The position numbers and the translations under genes were made by a program. The notes under the pieces are model-generated. The model ran no database searches. It was not told where the DNA came from and was given only the letters and a program-made list of their open reading frames with translations. Below are positions 6,188-7,786 of a DNA stretch of 7,786 nucleotides, in pieces. The DNA lies in NCBI GenBank assembly GCA_013041785.1, contig JABDRK010000181.1:1-7786 (forward strand), given 5' to 3'. Source of the stretch: Eudoraea sp. GTDB taxonomy: Bacteria > Bacteroidota > Bacteroidia > Flavobacteriales > Flavobacteriaceae. The first letter of the stretch is position 1, and each line of letters begins with the position of its first letter.

Positions 6188-6748
6188 ATGTATTTTGCTT
6201 TAGTGTATTATCCTCAAATTGAACATGAGGGATTTCAATTCTTTCGCCACAAATACGAACCCTATTCAGAATTGCTTCCGGAACATATACCTTTCATCTT
6301 TCCGGTTCCAGAGGTAGTTGGCAGAGAAAAGCTGGAAAAGCATATTGATAAGGTAGTAAGCGCCTGTAAACCTTTTGATGTGCATTTTTGCACCTTGAAA
6401 AAAACCTGGGACCATTGGTTGTATCTGGGTGCAAAAGAAGGATATGATTCCGTTGTAGCACTCCATGATAAACTTTATGAAGGTATGCTTAGCCCCCACC
6501 TTCGAAAAGATCTCCCTTATACTCCTCATATAGGTTTAGGCCTGTTCAGTAAGGAAGCCTATGACTTCAATAATCCTATTGCCAAATTGACTCTGGATGA
6601 GGAGAAGTTTAACAATGCTCGCAAGGAGTTTGAGGAAATGGAGTTTGATCTTTGGTGTACAGTGGATCGCCTTACCCTCCTGAAAATAAACGCTGATTTC
6701 ACTGAGTGTGTTGATTTAAGAGATTTTGTGATCACGAATACAAAATAA
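6188..6748 (+). CDS. 2'-5' RNA ligase-like (2H phosphoesterase superfamily) protein
   Basis: The 186-residue protein has the paired His motifs of the 2H phosphoesterase/LigT superfamily: EHIPFIFPVPE (H33) in the first half and YTPHIGLGLFS (H114) in the second. About 80 residues separate them, and the intervening alpha/beta pattern fits (LEKHIDKVVSACKPFDVHFC, ALHDKLYEGMLSPHL). Family members ligate or cleave 2',5' or 2',3'-cyclic phosphate bonds in RNA or nucleotides. Here the Thr/Ser normally two residues after each His is replaced by P35 and G116, so catalytic competence is uncertain. The start is ATG 6188, with AGGAGG at 6181-6186 only one base before it; no better upstream start was seen. 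It is the third gene of the DinB-like/DUF302 run. Confidence 0.8.
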   Translation: MYFALVYYPQIEHEGFQFFRHKYEPYSELLPEHIPFIFPVPEVVGREKLEKHIDKVVSACKPFDVHFCTLKKTWDHWLYLGAKEGYDSVVALHDKLYEGMLSPHLRKDLPYTPHIGLGLFSKEAYDFNNPIAKLTLDEEKFNNARKEFEEMEFDLWCTVDRLTLLKINADFTECVDLRDFVITNTK

Positions 6749-6849
6749 GCCATATATAAAATCCCGGAACAGAACGGATTTGCCAAAAGTAATTGTAGCG
6801 CCCTAGTAGCTTCAGCTTCCCGGGCACTTTGATATTCCGATTAATTCCA

Positions 6850-6861
6850 GATATTTATATC
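6850..6861. promoter_or_regulatory. Short dyad upstream of hemG
   Basis: GATAT-TT-ATATC is a perfect 5+5 inverted repeat ending 20 bp before the hemG ATG, in a 133-bp gap where a promoter would be expected. No TAnnTTTG box and no convincing terminator were found in this gap. It could be an operator or chance in AT-rich DNA. Confidence 0.25.
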
Positions 6862-6881
6862 AAAATCCAACAGGTATTTCT

Positions 6882-7412
6882 ATGAACAATAGCAGAACAG
6901 CCATGATCTATTCCACAGTGGATGGTCATACGCTTAAGATTTGTAACCGGCTACTGGATATCCTTCTAAAAAACAAACAACCTATTGAGCTTTTCTCCAT
7001 AGAGGAATTCCAGGAAGACATTTCCCGATTTGACCGTTTGATCCTCGGGGCAAGCATCCGGTATGGGGTACACAACAAACAGGTTATTGATTTCATTACT
7101 GCCAACAAGGAAAAGCTCGACAAGATCCAGACGGCCTTTTTTTCTGTTAACCTGGTAGCCCGTAAACCGGATAAGAACACTGCGGAAACCAATCCTTATG
7201 TCATCAAGTTTTTTAAAAAGATAGACTGGAAACCCGATGTGGTTGAAGTGTTTGCGGGAATGCTGGACTACCAGAAGTATCCGTTTTGGGACCGGATCAT
7301 GATCCAGCTCATCATGCGGATCACGAAAGGCCCAACGGATCCCAAAACCAAAGTTGAATATACGGATTGGGATCAGGTGGATGCCTTTGGCAGGAAACTG
7401 TGCGAATGGTAA
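6882..7412 (+). CDS. hemG: Menaquinone-dependent protoporphyrinogen IX dehydrogenase (HemG)
   Basis: The 176-residue flavodoxin-like protein is close to the length of E. coli HemG (181). HemG oxidises protoporphyrinogen IX to protoporphyrin IX at the penultimate step of heme synthesis, using FMN and passing electrons to membrane quinone. The FMN phosphate loop is YSTVDGHTLKI (10-20). The family signatures are strong: LILGASIRYGVHNKQVIDF (53-71), AFFSVNLVARKPDKNTAETN (85-104), the YPFWDRIMIQLIMRITKG segment (133-150) and VEYTDWDQVDAFGRKL near the end. All of these resemble the E. coli enzyme closely. The ATG at 6882 has a CAGG 8-11 nt upstream and gives the expected N-terminus. The protein likely associates with the inner face of the membrane. 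The neighbours show no other heme-synthesis gene, so it appears as a single-gene unit. Confidence 0.95.
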   Translation: MNNSRTAMIYSTVDGHTLKICNRLLDILLKNKQPIELFSIEEFQEDISRFDRLILGASIRYGVHNKQVIDFITANKEKLDKIQTAFFSVNLVARKPDKNTAETNPYVIKFFKKIDWKPDVVEVFAGMLDYQKYPFWDRIMIQLIMRITKGPTDPKTKVEYTDWDQVDAFGRKLCEW

Positions 7413-7529
7413 AACTGCTGACCATCTTCAGTGAAAACAGACTCGTAGTTACTCTTGCCGGTGAAGGAAGTCTTTGAATTTAATCAGGCGAATTTAGTGT
7501 CTTGATAAAGCAGGCCATGCCCGCTGTAT

Positions 7530-7583
7530 CCATAATATAATCAGGGATTATGGCTGTTTTTTTATACAACAGACCCTGATTAT
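7530..7583 (+). terminator. Terminator-like hairpin with an overlapping alternative stem
   Basis: CCATAAT (7530-7536) pairs with ATTATGG (7547-7553), followed by CTG and seven T residues (7557-7563), a modest intrinsic terminator shape. Inside it, ATAATC/GATTAT (7537-7551) can form a tighter stem. In addition, ATAATCAGGG (7537-7546) pairs perfectly with CCCTGATTAT (7574-7583), which would put the T tract in a loop. It may terminate hemG transcripts, or act as a leader structure for the transporter downstream. Confidence 0.55.
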
Positions 7584-7587
7584 TCTA

Positions 7588-7595
7588 TAGATTTG
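7588..7595 (+). promoter_or_regulatory. Candidate Bacteroidota -7 promoter box (TAnnTTTG)
   Basis: TAGATTTG is a perfect match to the TAnnTTTG -7 element of Bacteroidota housekeeping promoters. No TTG was found at the expected -33 position. It lies right before the transporter gene, and the implied transcript start near 7602 would favour a coding start downstream of the TTG at 7600. Confidence 0.4.
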
Positions 7596-7599
7596 TCTA

Positions 7600-7786
7600 T
7601 TGAGTGTTCCCAGACACATATTGCCAGTAATTGTCCTGTCACAATTCTTTTGCACCTCACTGTGGTTTGCAGGAAACGGGGTAATGCAAGACCTTCTGGA
7701 GGTATTTTCTCTCAACGCTTCAGCCCTGGGTAACCTGACTTCCGCCGTACAGTTTGGCTTTATTTCCGGGACGCTGCTCTTTGCAT
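7600..7786 (+). CDS. MFS transporter, N-terminal part (3' end outside window)
   Basis: The frame is open from 7591 to the right edge and encodes PRHILPVIVLSQFFCTSLWF followed by AGNGVMQDLL and LGNLTSAVQFGFISGTLLFA. This is the first transmembrane helix and the start of the second of a major facilitator superfamily permease. The S-L-W-F-A-G-N and L-T-S-A-V-Q-x-G-F-I-x-G-T segments are typical of a bacterial MFS group with no clear substrate. No ATG precedes the first helix. TTG 7600 is used because it keeps a short N-terminus with an Arg on the cytoplasmic side (SVPRH); TTG 7621 is the alternative. The product continues beyond the window, so the substrate and the full set of about 12 helices cannot be assessed. 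Confidence 0.8.
   Translation, partial: MSVPRHILPVIVLSQFFCTSLWFAGNGVMQDLLEVFSLNASALGNLTSAVQFGFISGTLLFA

Noticed and set aside
6798..6833. Possible terminator between the 2H-type gene and hemG (GCCC/GGGC with inner AGC/GCT)
   Set aside because: The stem is interrupted by internal loops and no T tract follows.
7406..7477. 23-residue ORF overlapping the hemG stop
   Set aside because: It has no recognisable features, is too short to judge, and the overlap is easily explained by chance.

Overview
The window looks like a chromosomal segment from a Bacteroidota member, most likely a marine-type Flavobacteriia. This rests on the mid-40s or lower GC by eye, A-rich leaders with few Shine-Dalgarno sequences, a bacteroidete-style outer-membrane beta-barrel protein, and a perfect TAnnTTTG (-7 type) box near the right edge. 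No search was run, so family names come from motif recognition. All supported genes lie on the + strand.

Left edge (1-1364): the 3' part of an outer-membrane beta-barrel protein with a long acidic, low-complexity periplasmic linker, closed by a GC-rich intrinsic terminator. Next (1517-2161) is an AT-rich gene for a YdjM-like membrane protein with a putative metal site. It directly abuts a ~33-codon fragment (2160-2258) that reads as the C-terminal end, including the catalytic-His segment, of an S10 serine carboxypeptidase. The rest of that peptidase is missing, so this is an apparent deletion or replacement junction.

Middle (2283-3542): a tight run of a GNAT acetyltransferase, a 49-residue two-helix membrane microprotein and a Lin1944-like SDR that lacks the classical Tyr/Lys catalytic pair. 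Then come an AraC-type regulator (3637-4440) and an exported cupin protein (4525-5070). The gap between them carries four ATTC(C/G) repeats at 10-11 bp spacing. The cupin gene ends in a strong terminator (5096-5133).

Right (5221-6748): a likely operon of a DinB-like putative metalloenzyme, a DUF302 protein and a 2H-phosphoesterase-like protein. After a 133-bp gap comes hemG (6882-7412), a menaquinone-linked protoporphyrinogen IX dehydrogenase of heme synthesis. The last gap holds mutually exclusive hairpins and a -7 box, followed by the 5' end of an MFS transporter that lacks an ATG start and runs off the window.

The genes are mostly small accessory or housekeeping functions and do not form one obvious pathway. 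I found no CRISPR array, tRNA, rRNA, insertion sequence or clear defence system. The most notable items are the peptidase remnant, the phased repeats, the two enzymes with altered catalytic motifs and the overlapping hairpins.
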